From Kiritimatiellota bacterium (GTDB taxonomy: Bacteria; Verrucomicrobiota; Lentisphaeria; Victivallales; JAADHT01), in contig JAADHT010000002.1 of the NCBI GenBank assembly GCA_013151705.1, positions 1 through 8,568 of the forward strand: a stretch of DNA of 8,568 nucleotides. Reading direction: 5' to 3'. The notes beneath the pieces are model-generated. The model did not search any database and had not been told where the DNA came from. It saw only the letters and a program-made list of their open reading frames with translations. Both the position numbers and the translations under genes were made by a program. Every line of letters begins with the position of its first letter. Position 1 is the stretch's first letter. Positions 1 through 5,769 of the stretch are shown here, piece after piece.

Positions 1-592
1 TGATCAAAGAGACACCTTGGCCTATGCCATGTTTCGTTATCTGTTCGCCCAACCAGACCAGCAACATAGTTCCAGCCGTGAGAATGATGACCGTCATTAT
101 CACGAAAAATGTGCCGTTAATGAGAACCAGCGGTTCGGAAGGGGCCTTTAATCCGATTTTCGAGGGATCACGCATAGCCAAAGCCGCCATAGATCCCTGA
201 ACGATGCAAATCAGCACCGTCAGATAGCGCATATACTGGTTTATCTTCTGTCGACCGACATCGCCCTGACGTTGAAGTTTTTCAAGCGCAGGAACGACGG
301 GAGTGACCAAGGTCATTATGATCGAAGCGGAGATATAGGGCATAATCCCCAAGGTCGCGATGGCGAACTTTCTCAAGGCGCCGCCGCTGAAAAGATCGAA
401 AAGACCGAAAACACCACCAGCTCCGCCTGATGATTTATTCAATTCGGCGAAATAATGTGAGAGCGCTTGAGGATCGATGCCAGGACATGGAATGGTGGCG
501 GCTATTCGGCAGAGAACCACGACACCGGCCGCGAAAAATATGCGGTTGCGGATCTCTTTGACTTTCAAACTGTTGAAAAACGCGGCGAACAT
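1..592 (-). CDS. secY: Protein translocase subunit SecY, N-terminal part
   Basis: The channel-forming subunit of the SecYEG translocon in the inner membrane, which exports unfolded proteins and inserts membrane proteins. My translation from the ATG at 592 gives 197 residues before the window ends; the family is usually about 430-450 residues, so this is a window-edge truncation. Near the N-terminus is the CRIAATIPCPGID segment after the first membrane helix. The plug and second-helix region follows as FSGGALRKFAIATLGIMPYI, then the loop EKLQRQGDVGRQKINQYMRY. The visible part ends in WLGEQITKHGIGQGVSLI, a signature near helices 4-5. The start is supported by GGGGAG (598-603) five bases upstream. 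It is the last gene of the operon seen here, 83 bases after rplO, its usual neighbour. Confidence 0.97.
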   Translation of the reverse strand, partial: MFAAFFNSLKVKEIRNRIFFAAGVVVLCRIAATIPCPGIDPQALSHYFAELNKSSGGAGGVFGLFDLFSGGALRKFAIATLGIMPYISASIIMTLVTPVVPALEKLQRQGDVGRQKINQYMRYLTVLICIVQGSMAALAMRDPSKIGLKAPSEPLVLINGTFFVIMTVIILTAGTMLLVWLGEQITKHGIGQGVSLI

Positions 593-597
593 CTAAT

Positions 598-603
598 CTC
601 CCC
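598..603 (-). promoter_or_regulatory. secY Shine-Dalgarno inside a CCCCAAGGGG palindrome
   Basis: On the minus strand GGGGAG lies five bases before the secY ATG. Its G run is the right half of the palindrome CCCCAAGGGG (600-609), so a small CCC/GGG stem with a CAAG loop could partly mask it. The SD is seen directly; masking is inference. Confidence 0.6.
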
Positions 604-613
604 TTGGGGCTGG

Positions 614-629
614 TGAAGCGATCGCTTCA
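614..629. repeat. Perfect 16-base palindrome in the rplO-secY gap
   Basis: TGAAGCGATCGCTTCA reads the same on both strands and would fold in RNA as a six-base-pair stem with a GATC loop. It sits in the 83-base gap just upstream of the secY ribosome site. No U run follows on the minus strand, so it does not look like a normal terminator. It could be a protein-binding site, an RNA processing or attenuation hairpin, or chance. Confidence 0.6.
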
Positions 630-675
630 AGTGAACTCGCTGAATAATGAATTACCGAGGAGCGTGGCGTAGTGT

Positions 676-1125
676 TCAAAGCACTTCGCAGGTTCCCCCC
701 GAAGCCTCTATTTTCTCACGGGCCGAGGCCGAAAATTTATTCGCCTTGACGGTCAACGCTTTCGCGATATCTCCGGAGCCGAGTACTTTCAAGGGCAACT
801 TCGTTTTGCCCAACACTCCTTTTCCGCGCAAAATCTCCGCGTCGACAACCGCTCCCGCGTCGAAAAGCTTCTCGAGGATCGACACATTCACCAAATCGTA
901 CTCTTTATGGTTGCGACTAGTGAATCCGCGTTTTGGAAGACGTCTGAACAACGGAATCTGTCCACCTTCGAAAAAAGGCCTTATGACGGAACCCGTACGG
1001 GATTTTTGACCTTTCTCCCCTCTTCCGCAGGTTCTTCCGTAACCGGAGGCATCCCCGCGTCCTATGCGTCTTCGGGAGCGAACGGCTCCTTTAGTGTTGT
1101 GTAAATCATGTAATTTCATATTCAT
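676..1125 (-). CDS. rplO: 50S ribosomal protein L15
   Basis: A large-subunit protein that binds 23S rRNA and acts in late 50S assembly. The 149 residues match the usual length of about 145-150. The N-terminus carries MKLHDL and the glycine- and arginine-rich segment RRRIGRGDASGYGRTCGRG. FEGGQIPLFRRLPKRGF follows in the conserved core, and the C-terminal part has the KVLGSGDIAKALTVKANKFS pattern typical of the family. Two starts are possible: ATG at 1125 (GGAG four bases upstream) or ATG at 1119 (GGAG ten bases upstream), which would give the canonical MKLHDL start. I give the longer form. It lies 26 bases after rpsE; the rpmD gene usually found between them is absent. Confidence 0.97.
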   Translation of the reverse strand: MNMKLHDLHNTKGAVRSRRRIGRGDASGYGRTCGRGEKGQKSRTGSVIRPFFEGGQIPLFRRLPKRGFTSRNHKEYDLVNVSILEKLFDAGAVVDAEILRGKGVLGKTKLPLKVLGSGDIAKALTVKANKFSASAREKIEASGGTCEVL

Positions 1126-1151
1126 TCGACTCCAAAAATATTTATAAGATT

Positions 1152-1652
1152 CTATAAGGAAGTGAGTCCGCGTTTCTCCATCACCTCTTTTCTGGTTCTG
1201 AGAGACGTGATGGCGTTCATTGTCGCCTTCACGACGTTCACGGGATTGTTGGATCCCAGAGATTTCGCCAAAACGTCGCTGACTCCAGCCAAATCCAAAA
1301 CGGCTCGCATCGCTCCGCCGGCGATAAGTCCCGTGCCTTTGGAAGCCGGTCTGATGATGACCTTCCCGCTTCTGAACTTCGAAACGATCGGATGAGTGAT
1401 GGTCGAACCGTTCATCGGCACGTCCACCATCTCTTTTTTAGCGTTCTCGGTTCCCTTGCGGATGGCGTCGGCGACTTCGTTCGCTTTTCCGATTCCAACG
1501 CCTACCCGACCCTTTTTGTTTCCTACGGCGACAAGGGCTCTGAAACTGAAGTTTCTACCGCCCTTGACGACTTTCGAGCAACGATTTATGCTGATGACGC
1601 GTTCGTCAAACTCGCTTACCTGCTCTCTATCATTTCTTTCTTTTCTAGCCAT
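1152..1652 (-). CDS. rpsE: 30S ribosomal protein S5
   Basis: A small-subunit protein at the mRNA entry site that helps decoding accuracy. It has 166 residues, the usual length. The N-terminal double-stranded-RNA-binding-like domain spans roughly residues 14-80 and includes VVKGGRNFSFRALVAVGNKKG and VGVGIGKANEV. The C-terminal domain contains RPASKGTGLIAGGAMRAVLD, then AGVSDVLAKSLGSNNPVNVV. The ATG is preceded by AGGA seven bases upstream (CAGGAACGGAT before ATG). It lies 40 bases after rplR and 26 bases before rplO. Nothing unusual is seen in the protein. Confidence 0.98.
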   Translation of the reverse strand: MARKERNDREQVSEFDERVISINRCSKVVKGGRNFSFRALVAVGNKKGRVGVGIGKANEVADAIRKGTENAKKEMVDVPMNGSTITHPIVSKFRSGKVIIRPASKGTGLIAGGAMRAVLDLAGVSDVLAKSLGSNNPVNVVKATMNAITSLRTRKEVMEKRGLTSL

Positions 1653-1692
1653 ATCCGTTCCTGATGGTTGTTTATAGTGCGAATCACAGTGT

Positions 1693-2058
1693 TTATATTT
1701 TGATGCCGGCTTTTCTCACGGCGTCGGCCAAAGCCTTGACTTTCCCGTGATATCTGAATCCTCCGCGGTCGAAGACCGAAGTGGTTATATCAGCGGACTT
1801 CGCTTTTTCAGCCGCTATTTCTCCGAGTTTCACGGCTCCCGCCGTGTTCACCTTCTCGCCAGTCTCGCGGAATTTAGGATCCAGAGTCGACGCGGCGCAT
1901 AAAGTCCTGCCGTTTTCATCATCGATGAACTGAACGTAAATATGCTTCGAGGTCACGCATACGGCAAGGCGGGGTTTCGCCGCGGTTCCCGATATGGTTT
2001 GCCTGATCCGGCGATGTCGTCTCAACCTCTGCTCTTTTTTCGTCTTATATCTAGCCAT
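1693..2058 (-). CDS. rplR: 50S ribosomal protein L18
   Basis: Binds 5S rRNA and, with L5, joins it to the large subunit. The chosen start gives 121 residues, close to the usual 117-120, and begins MARYKTKKEQRLRRHRRIR, the basic N-terminal tail. The core has KPRLAVCVTSKHIYVQFIDD, then CAASTLD, and near the end FDRGGFRYHGKVKALADAVR, all family signatures. The frame stays open upstream to a TTG at 2133, but those 25 extra residues have no family counterpart, so I reject them. The Shine-Dalgarno is weak (GGGA about 13 bases upstream). The gap to rplF is 118 bases, long for this operon, and holds hairpins. Confidence 0.96.
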   Translation of the reverse strand: MARYKTKKEQRLRRHRRIRQTISGTAAKPRLAVCVTSKHIYVQFIDDENGRTLCAASTLDPKFRETGEKVNTAGAVKLGEIAAEKAKSADITTSVFDRGGFRYHGKVKALADAVRKAGIKI

Positions 2059-2160
2059 TTTTCTGTGATTCCCATTTATGGCGACACATGTGGATGGAGA
2101 AATGATCGCATGTCCATCTTCCGTTGTGGACAACCGCCACGGATACGATATGACTTACGC

Positions 2161-2176
2161 GAGCGAGCAATCGCTC
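2161..2176. repeat. Hairpin directly after the rplF stop codon
   Basis: On the minus strand, GAGCGA-TTGC-TCGCTC begins on the base after the rplF TGA: a perfect six-base-pair stem with a four-base loop. GCGTAAGTCATATCG follows, with no U tract, so an intrinsic terminator is unlikely. It may stabilise or mark the end of upstream mRNA, or tune rplR expression. Confidence 0.6.
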
Positions 2177-2713
2177 TCAACCCACAGTCTTGCCTTCCTT
2201 TATAACCACGCGTTCGCCAACATAGCGGATACCCTTGCCTTTGTAGGGCTCGGGCTTCTTGAAACGCCTTATCGTGGCGGCTACTTCGCCAACCATCTGC
2301 TTGTCGGCGCCTTCAACAGCGAGTTTCGTGTTGTTTTCAACCGAAACAGCGACACCCTCCGGAATGTCGTATTCGACAGGATGCGAGAACCCGAGCGTAA
2401 GGGTTAACTTCGATCCCTGCATCTGCGCCTTGTATCCGACTCCGATTATCTCAAGATCCTTTTTGAATCCTTTATCCACACCCTCGACCATTCCAGCGAC
2501 CAAGCTTCTCGCCAGCCCATGCATCGAGCGGGCCGTTTTCGTCTCGTTCTCACGTTCGAATTTGAGAGTGTCTCCTTCGATGGCCATCGAGACAAGCGGC
2601 GGGAGCTTTTTAGAGAGCTTGGCCTTGGAACCTTCCACCTTGACCATATCGCCCTCCAAAGAGACCTTGACGCCGGATGGAACCGGTATGGGCTGATATC
2701 CTATTCGTGACAT
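2177..2713 (-). CDS. rplF: 50S ribosomal protein L6
   Basis: A large-subunit protein near the GTPase-associated region, built of two similar alpha/beta domains. It has 178 residues, the normal length. It begins MSRIGYQPIPVPSGVKV. The first domain carries the ARSMHGLARSLVAGMVEGV segment near residues 60-80, and the second has IGVGYKAQMQGSKLTLTLGFSH. The C-terminal signature EPYKGKGIRYVGERV lies near residues 155-170. The ATG is preceded by a strong site, GAGGTGA (2718-2724), four bases upstream. It is 130 bases downstream of rpsH, an unusually large gap, and its ATG shares TAATG with a tiny upstream frame (2713-2769). Confidence 0.98.
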   Translation of the reverse strand: MSRIGYQPIPVPSGVKVSLEGDMVKVEGSKAKLSKKLPPLVSMAIEGDTLKFERENETKTARSMHGLARSLVAGMVEGVDKGFKKDLEIIGVGYKAQMQGSKLTLTLGFSHPVEYDIPEGVAVSVENNTKLAVEGADKQMVGEVAATIRRFKKPEPYKGKGIRYVGERVVIKEGKTVG

Positions 2714-2769
2714 TATTTCACCTCGATTTCAAGAGCGGACATGTCGTATGCTTTTCGCAAGTCCGTCAT
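2713..2769 (-). other. Possible 18-codon upstream frame coupled to rplF
   Basis: In the rpsH-rplF gap, ATG at 2769 opens an 18-residue frame, MTDLRKAYDMSALEIEVK. Its TAA overlaps the rplF ATG as TAATG, the same arrangement as rplN/rplX, and it covers the rplF Shine-Dalgarno. I see no ribosome site for it and recognise no family. It may be chance; if translated, it could couple rplF translation to upstream flow. Confidence 0.2.
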
Positions 2770-2802
2770 TTTTCATTATGTTTCGACAATTCAAGCCGGC
2801 AA

Positions 2803-2818
2803 CTCACAACCACGTGAG
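2803..2818. repeat. Short inverted repeat in the rpsH-rplF gap
   Basis: CTCAC and GTGAG (2803-2807 and 2814-2818) form a five-base-pair stem with a six-base loop, 25 bases after the rpsH stop. It is one of several small structures in this 130-base gap and has no U tract. Its significance is uncertain. Confidence 0.35.
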
Positions 2819-2843
2819 AGCCCCGTGCGTTTCGGAGACGCGG

Positions 2844-3239
2844 CTACCAAACTTTGCACAGTATTTCTCCGCCGACATTTTCCGACTCGGCGACCCTTCC
2901 GCTTCTGATGCCGTTCGGCGTGGAAAGTATCGTTATGCCAAGTCCATTCCTGACTTTAGGTATCTCCGAGCCGCCGCAATAGATTCTGCAAGACGGCTTG
3001 CTCACTCTATCCACTCCCTCGATGACATGAATCTTGTTTCTGTACTTGAGTTCGAGGACGAGCTCTTTCGCCACGCCTTCTCCCTTCACCTTGTAATCGA
3101 CGATATACCCCTCGCTCTTGAGAACATCGGCTATCGCCGTTTTCATTCTCGAGCAGGGCATGGACACCTCCGTCCGCATCGCCATGCCGGCGTTTCTTAT
3201 TCTCGTCAGCATATCTGCTATCGGATCCTGCATACTCAT
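2844..3239 (-). CDS. rpsH: 30S ribosomal protein S8
   Basis: A primary 16S rRNA-binding protein of the small subunit; in E. coli it also represses the spc operon by binding the rplX-rplE mRNA region. It has 131 residues, the normal length. It opens MSMQDPIADMLTRIRNAGMA, a clear signature. The C-terminal half has DRVSKPSCRIYCG, then GLGITILSTPNGIRSGRVA and the terminal NVGGEILCKVW, which holds much of the RNA-binding surface. The first ATG (3239) is eight bases from GAGAGG; a second in-frame ATG at 3233 is less well spaced. It lies 46 bases after rpsN. Confidence 0.98.
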   Translation of the reverse strand: MSMQDPIADMLTRIRNAGMAMRTEVSMPCSRMKTAIADVLKSEGYIVDYKVKGEGVAKELVLELKYRNKIHVIEGVDRVSKPSCRIYCGGSEIPKVRNGLGITILSTPNGIRSGRVAESENVGGEILCKVW

Positions 3240-3285
3240 AAGACAAACCTCTCGTAGTTTCCTAATGTTTTCAAATCAGCGTGGT

Positions 3286-3471
3286 CTACCAACTGGCTTT
3301 ATAGACGCCGGGTATCTGTCCGCTGACGGCCAGCTCCCTGAAGCATATCCTGCACAGCTTGTACTTTCTCAGAACCGCTCTGGGCCTACCGCATCTCTCG
3401 CATCTCGTATATGCTCTGACAGCGAACTTCGGTTTTCTCTTTGATTTGTTTACCAGACTTTTTTTAGCCAT
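3286..3471 (-). CDS. rpsN: 30S ribosomal protein S14, zinc-binding (type Z)
   Basis: A small-subunit head protein. This is the short zinc form of 61 residues rather than the ~100-residue zinc-free form. The zinc site is Cys24, Cys27, Cys40 and Cys43, seen as CERCGRPR and LCRICF. The basic N-terminus is followed by FAVRAYTRCERCG, and the C-terminus is SGQIPGVYKASW, matching the family's GxxPGxxKxSW ending. The ATG has GAGGGA eight bases upstream. It sits between rplE (17-base gap) and rpsH, its standard position. Confidence 0.98.
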   Translation of the reverse strand: MAKKSLVNKSKRKPKFAVRAYTRCERCGRPRAVLRKYKLCRICFRELAVSGQIPGVYKASW

Positions 3472-3488
3472 TTGATGATTCCCTCAAT

Positions 3489-4034
3489 CTAATTCTGCTT
3501 CTCGGCGAAAGGCATATCCATCATTTTAAGCAACTCGAAAGCCGCCTCGTCGGTTTTGGCCGTCGTAACGAAGGATATGTTGATTCCCAATTGGTATTTG
3601 ACTTTGTCCAAATCTATCTCTGTGAAGACTGAAACGTCGTCAAGTCCCATATTGTAGTTCCCGGATCCGTCGAACCCTTTGGGGGATATCCCGCGAAAGT
3701 CGCGGACGCGGGGTAGCGCGTTGTGTACGAGCCTGTCCATGAATTCATACATCCTGGATTTGCGGAGAGTCAGCATTATTCCGACGGGCGATCCCGCGCG
3801 CAACTTGAAGTTGGCCACGTTCTTTCGGGAGTTGACTATCACAGGCTGTTGGCCGGCGAATTTAATAATCTGCTCCTTGGCATCCGCGAAAGCGTCCCTC
3901 TCCTTGGATGTGGAGATTCCGGTGCTTATCACGATCTTCACCAATTTTGGAACTTGATGTTTGTTGGTGCAACCCAATCTCTCGCTTAAAGCGGGAACGA
4001 CGTTCTCGTTATAGTTTTTCAGCATATCAGACAT
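3489..4034 (-). CDS. rplE: 50S ribosomal protein L5
   Basis: Binds 5S rRNA with L18 and contacts the P-site tRNA and the S13 bridge. It has 181 residues; the usual length is about 180. Conserved stretches in order are HQVPKLVKIVIS near the N-terminus, NFKLRAGSPVGIMLTLRKSR, MYEFMDRLVHNALPRVRDFR, then GISPKGFDGSGNYNMGL. Small departures from the common pattern are KIVISTGIS where many L5 have KIVxNxGxG, and LTLRK where VTLRG is usual; neither suggests loss of function. The ATG at 4034 has only a weak GGA seven bases upstream; a second ATG at 4025 is possible. It follows rplX after 92 bases, where an S8 site would be expected if the E. coli-type feedback exists. Confidence 0.98.
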   Translation of the reverse strand: MSDMLKNYNENVVPALSERLGCTNKHQVPKLVKIVISTGISTSKERDAFADAKEQIIKFAGQQPVIVNSRKNVANFKLRAGSPVGIMLTLRKSRMYEFMDRLVHNALPRVRDFRGISPKGFDGSGNYNMGLDDVSVFTEIDLDKVKYQLGINISFVTTAKTDEAAFELLKMMDMPFAEKQN

Positions 4035-4065
4035 AATTAAGTCCAGTTGTGTTGTCTAGGTGTTG

Positions 4066-4091
4066 TAAAATATTTTAGCGGTGCGTCCACC
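4066..4091 (-). promoter_or_regulatory. Candidate structured region between rplX and rplE
   Basis: The 92-base gap holds a GGTG-GACG-CACC hairpin (4080-4091 on the minus strand) followed by the palindrome TAAAATATTTTA (4066-4077). A CGGC/GCCG pairing is possible just upstream. In E. coli the S8 repressor site lies at this junction, so position suggests a regulatory leader for rplE. I could not match the S8 core bases, so function is inference. Confidence 0.3.
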
Positions 4092-4126
4092 ACCCGGCAT
4101 CTCAAGCCGCCGTCTCTTTCCCACCC

Positions 4127-4408
4127 TTATTTCTTATCACTCTTCTTTGTCTCCTTTTTCGGAGACTCCGTCTTTTTCTCTATTTTCCTAACATTGGAGA
4201 TATGAGTGCTTACAGCCCTGTCGACCATGCCGCCGGGTTTGTTCTGGGACGGTTTCACCGCGCGTTTTTTCCCAGACTCGATTCCACTCAACACCACCCT
4301 CATCTTGGCTGGAAGAACAGTGACTACCGTTCCTTCCTTCCCTTTGTAATCACCGGTGAGCACGCGGACCGTATCGCCTTTTTTGACATGAAATTTAGGT
4401 TTTGTCAT
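4127..4408 (-). CDS. rplX: 50S ribosomal protein L24
   Basis: An assembly-initiator protein of the large subunit that binds the 5' part of 23S rRNA. It has 93 residues. The KOW motif is at residues ~9-28 as VKKGDTVRVLTGDYKGKEGTV; KPSQNKPGGMVDRAVSTHIS follows in the centre. The C-terminus is a lysine-rich tail (about the last 18 residues: K, E, S, T and D) in place of the more structured end of longer L24 proteins. Its ATG overlaps the rplN stop by one base (TAATG), so translation is probably coupled to rplN. A 92-base gap follows before rplE. Confidence 0.97.
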   Translation of the reverse strand: MTKPKFHVKKGDTVRVLTGDYKGKEGTVVTVLPAKMRVVLSGIESGKKRAVKPSQNKPGGMVDRAVSTHISNVRKIEKKTESPKKETKKSDKK

Positions 4409-4773
4409 TAGAGCACCTCCGGAGCGAGCGATATGATCTTCATGAAATTCTTGTTTCTCAACTCCCTCGCCACAGGACCGAATATGCGGGTTCCGCGCGG
4501 ATTATTTTGAGCGTCTATGATTACCGCCGCGTTTTTATCGAACCTGAGATACGAACCGTCCTCTCTGCGAACCGCTTTGGTCGTCCTCACGACAACCGCC
4601 TTGACAACCTCGCCCTTTTTAACAGCCCCGCCAGGCACCGCCTCTTTCACGGCCGCCGTTATGACGTCGCCGACGGACGCGTATTTCCTGCGTTGCCCGA
4701 GAACCGTTATGGCCATTATGCTTTTGGCGCCTGAATTGTCGGCGACCGTCAGTCTTGTCTGCATCTGAATCAT
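4408..4773 (-). CDS. rplN: 50S ribosomal protein L14
   Basis: A highly conserved large-subunit protein at the subunit interface that binds 23S rRNA and L19. It has 121 residues; the usual length is 122. It starts MIQMQTRLTVADNSGAKSIM, then KYASVGDVITAAVKEAVPGG and KKGEVVKAVVVRT. The C-terminal part reads RFDKNAAVIIDAQNNPRGTR followed by IFGPVARELR, all clear signatures. The ATG is preceded by AAGGAG eleven bases upstream. It is 37 bases after rpsQ and overlaps rplX by one base. Confidence 0.98.
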   Translation of the reverse strand: MIQMQTRLTVADNSGAKSIMAITVLGQRRKYASVGDVITAAVKEAVPGGAVKKGEVVKAVVVRTTKAVRREDGSYLRFDKNAAVIIDAQNNPRGTRIFGPVARELRNKNFMKIISLAPEVL

Positions 4774-4810
4774 TTTATATCGAACTCCTTAGAACTGCCG
4801 ATGTCGGGCG

Positions 4811-5089
4811 CTACTCAACTCTGCTTATAATCCCCGTTAGACGCCAACGCTTCGTTTTGCTGAGCGGACGCGTCTCCGTAATTTTCACCTTGTCCCCTAT
4901 TTTAGCCTCGTTCGCCTGGTCGTGGGCGGTGTAGCGATCATTCGTTTTCACCACCTTTTTGTAAAGAGGATGGGCAACCCTTCTCTCGACTTCCACTATG
5001 ATGGTCTTATCCTGCTTGTCGCGGACCACTGTGCCCGTGCGCTCTTTCCGATGTCCGCGAACCGTTTGCTCTTTTGTTTCGTTAGCCAT
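4811..5089 (-). CDS. rpsQ: 30S ribosomal protein S17
   Basis: A small-subunit primary binding protein with an OB fold. The chosen ATG gives 92 residues, slightly longer than the usual ~85 because of a short polar N-terminus (MANETKEQTVRGHRKERTG). The fold follows as GTVVRDKQDKTIIVEVERRV, then HPLYKKVVKTNDRYTAHDQ and IGDKVKITETRPLSKTKRW, the family signature. The frame continues upstream to a TTG at 5122, but that adds 11 unconserved residues, and GGA lies about nine bases before the ATG, so I prefer 5089. It is 37 bases after the rpmC stop. Confidence 0.97.
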   Translation of the reverse strand: MANETKEQTVRGHRKERTGTVVRDKQDKTIIVEVERRVAHPLYKKVVKTNDRYTAHDQANEAKIGDKVKITETRPLSKTKRWRLTGIISRVE

Positions 5090-5126
5090 ATTCGTTATTC
5101 CAAAACTTGCGTTAGATTTCAAATAT

Positions 5127-5330
5127 CTATTCGACTGCCGCGACTTGCGACCTGACGACCTGCTCCGTGTTTATCCTGGCGATGTCTTTTCTTATGGCGC
5201 TTATTCTAGCGCCGTTGCTCAATTCGCCGGTTCTCGACTGGCATCTCAACGTGAAACGCTCCTCCTGCAACGCCGTCAACTTGGCGCTCAACTCGGCGTC
5301 CGTCATCTCTTTAACTTCGGTGTTTTTCAT
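5127..5330 (-). CDS. rpmC: 50S ribosomal protein L29
   Basis: A small helical protein near the peptide exit tunnel, where it helps form the docking site for trigger factor and SRP. The chosen ATG gives 67 residues, typical for the family. It begins MKNTEVKEMTDAELSAKL, continues LQEERFTLRCQSRTGEL, where most L29 have LRxExFxLRxQxxTGQL, and ends in an IRKDIARINT helix. An in-frame GTG at 5366 would add 12 residues and overlap rplP; I reject it because the ATG matches the family start and AGGA lies 12 bases upstream. It is 25 bases after rplP. Confidence 0.96.
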   Translation of the reverse strand: MKNTEVKEMTDAELSAKLTALQEERFTLRCQSRTGELSNGARISAIRKDIARINTEQVVRSQVAAVE

Positions 5331-5355
5331 TTTGTCAAACAATCCTAAAATTTCA

Positions 5356-5769
5356 CTACGATCCACGTACTAGAAACTTGCAACGGATCGCCAGTTTCGC
5401 GGCGGCCAAAGCCATCGCCTCTCTAGCGACGCTCTCCGCGCATCCACTAGCTTCGAAAAGCACTCTGCCCGGCTTGACCCTCGCCACCCAGCCTTCGGTG
5501 TTCCCTTTGCCTTTTCCCATTCTGGTCTCAAGAGGTTTCTTGGTTATCGGCTTGTCGGGAAAAAGCCTTATCCACACTTTTCCGCGGCGCTTCATATGGC
5601 GGGTTATGGCCACGCGGGCGGCTTCTATCTGATTATTGGGCACGTATCCTCTGTCCAAGGCCTGAAGTCCATAATCCCCGAAATCGAGTTTATTGTTCTT
5701 CATCGCCAATCCGGCGATACTACCGCGTTGGACTTTTCTGTGCTTTACCCTTTTTGGCATTAGTGGCAT
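5356..5769 (-). CDS. rplP: 50S ribosomal protein L16
   Basis: A large-subunit protein at the A-site finger and tRNA-binding region, needed for peptidyl transfer and late assembly. It has 137 residues, the usual length. It starts MPLMPKRVKHRKVQRG; the core has DFGDYGLQALDRGYV, then NQIEAARVAITRHMKRRGK, IRLFPDKPITKKPLE and RMGKGKG. The first ATG (5769) is favoured over the one at 5760 because GAGGAG lies seven bases before it. The start lies inside the end of rpsC: the two frames overlap by 50 bases, much more than is common here, so translation is probably coupled. Confidence 0.98.
   Translation of the reverse strand: MPLMPKRVKHRKVQRGSIAGLAMKNNKLDFGDYGLQALDRGYVPNNQIEAARVAITRHMKRRGKVWIRLFPDKPITKKPLETRMGKGKGNTEGWVARVKPGRVLFEASGCAESVAREAMALAAAKLAIRCKFLVRGS

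Noticed and set aside
617..626. GCGATCGC octamer as a cyanobacterial HIP1 site
   Set aside because: Only two copies occur in the window (the other at 7615-7622, inside a gene), and nothing else specifically points to cyanobacteria.
2059..2133. Upstream extension of rplR to a TTG
   Set aside because: The extra 25 residues have no counterpart in L18; MARYKTKKEQ is a typical family start.
4056..4100. 14-codon minus-strand frame (MPGGGRTAKIFYNT) in the rplX-rplE gap
   Set aside because: It is very short, has no good ribosome site, and overlaps palindromes that explain the sequence better.
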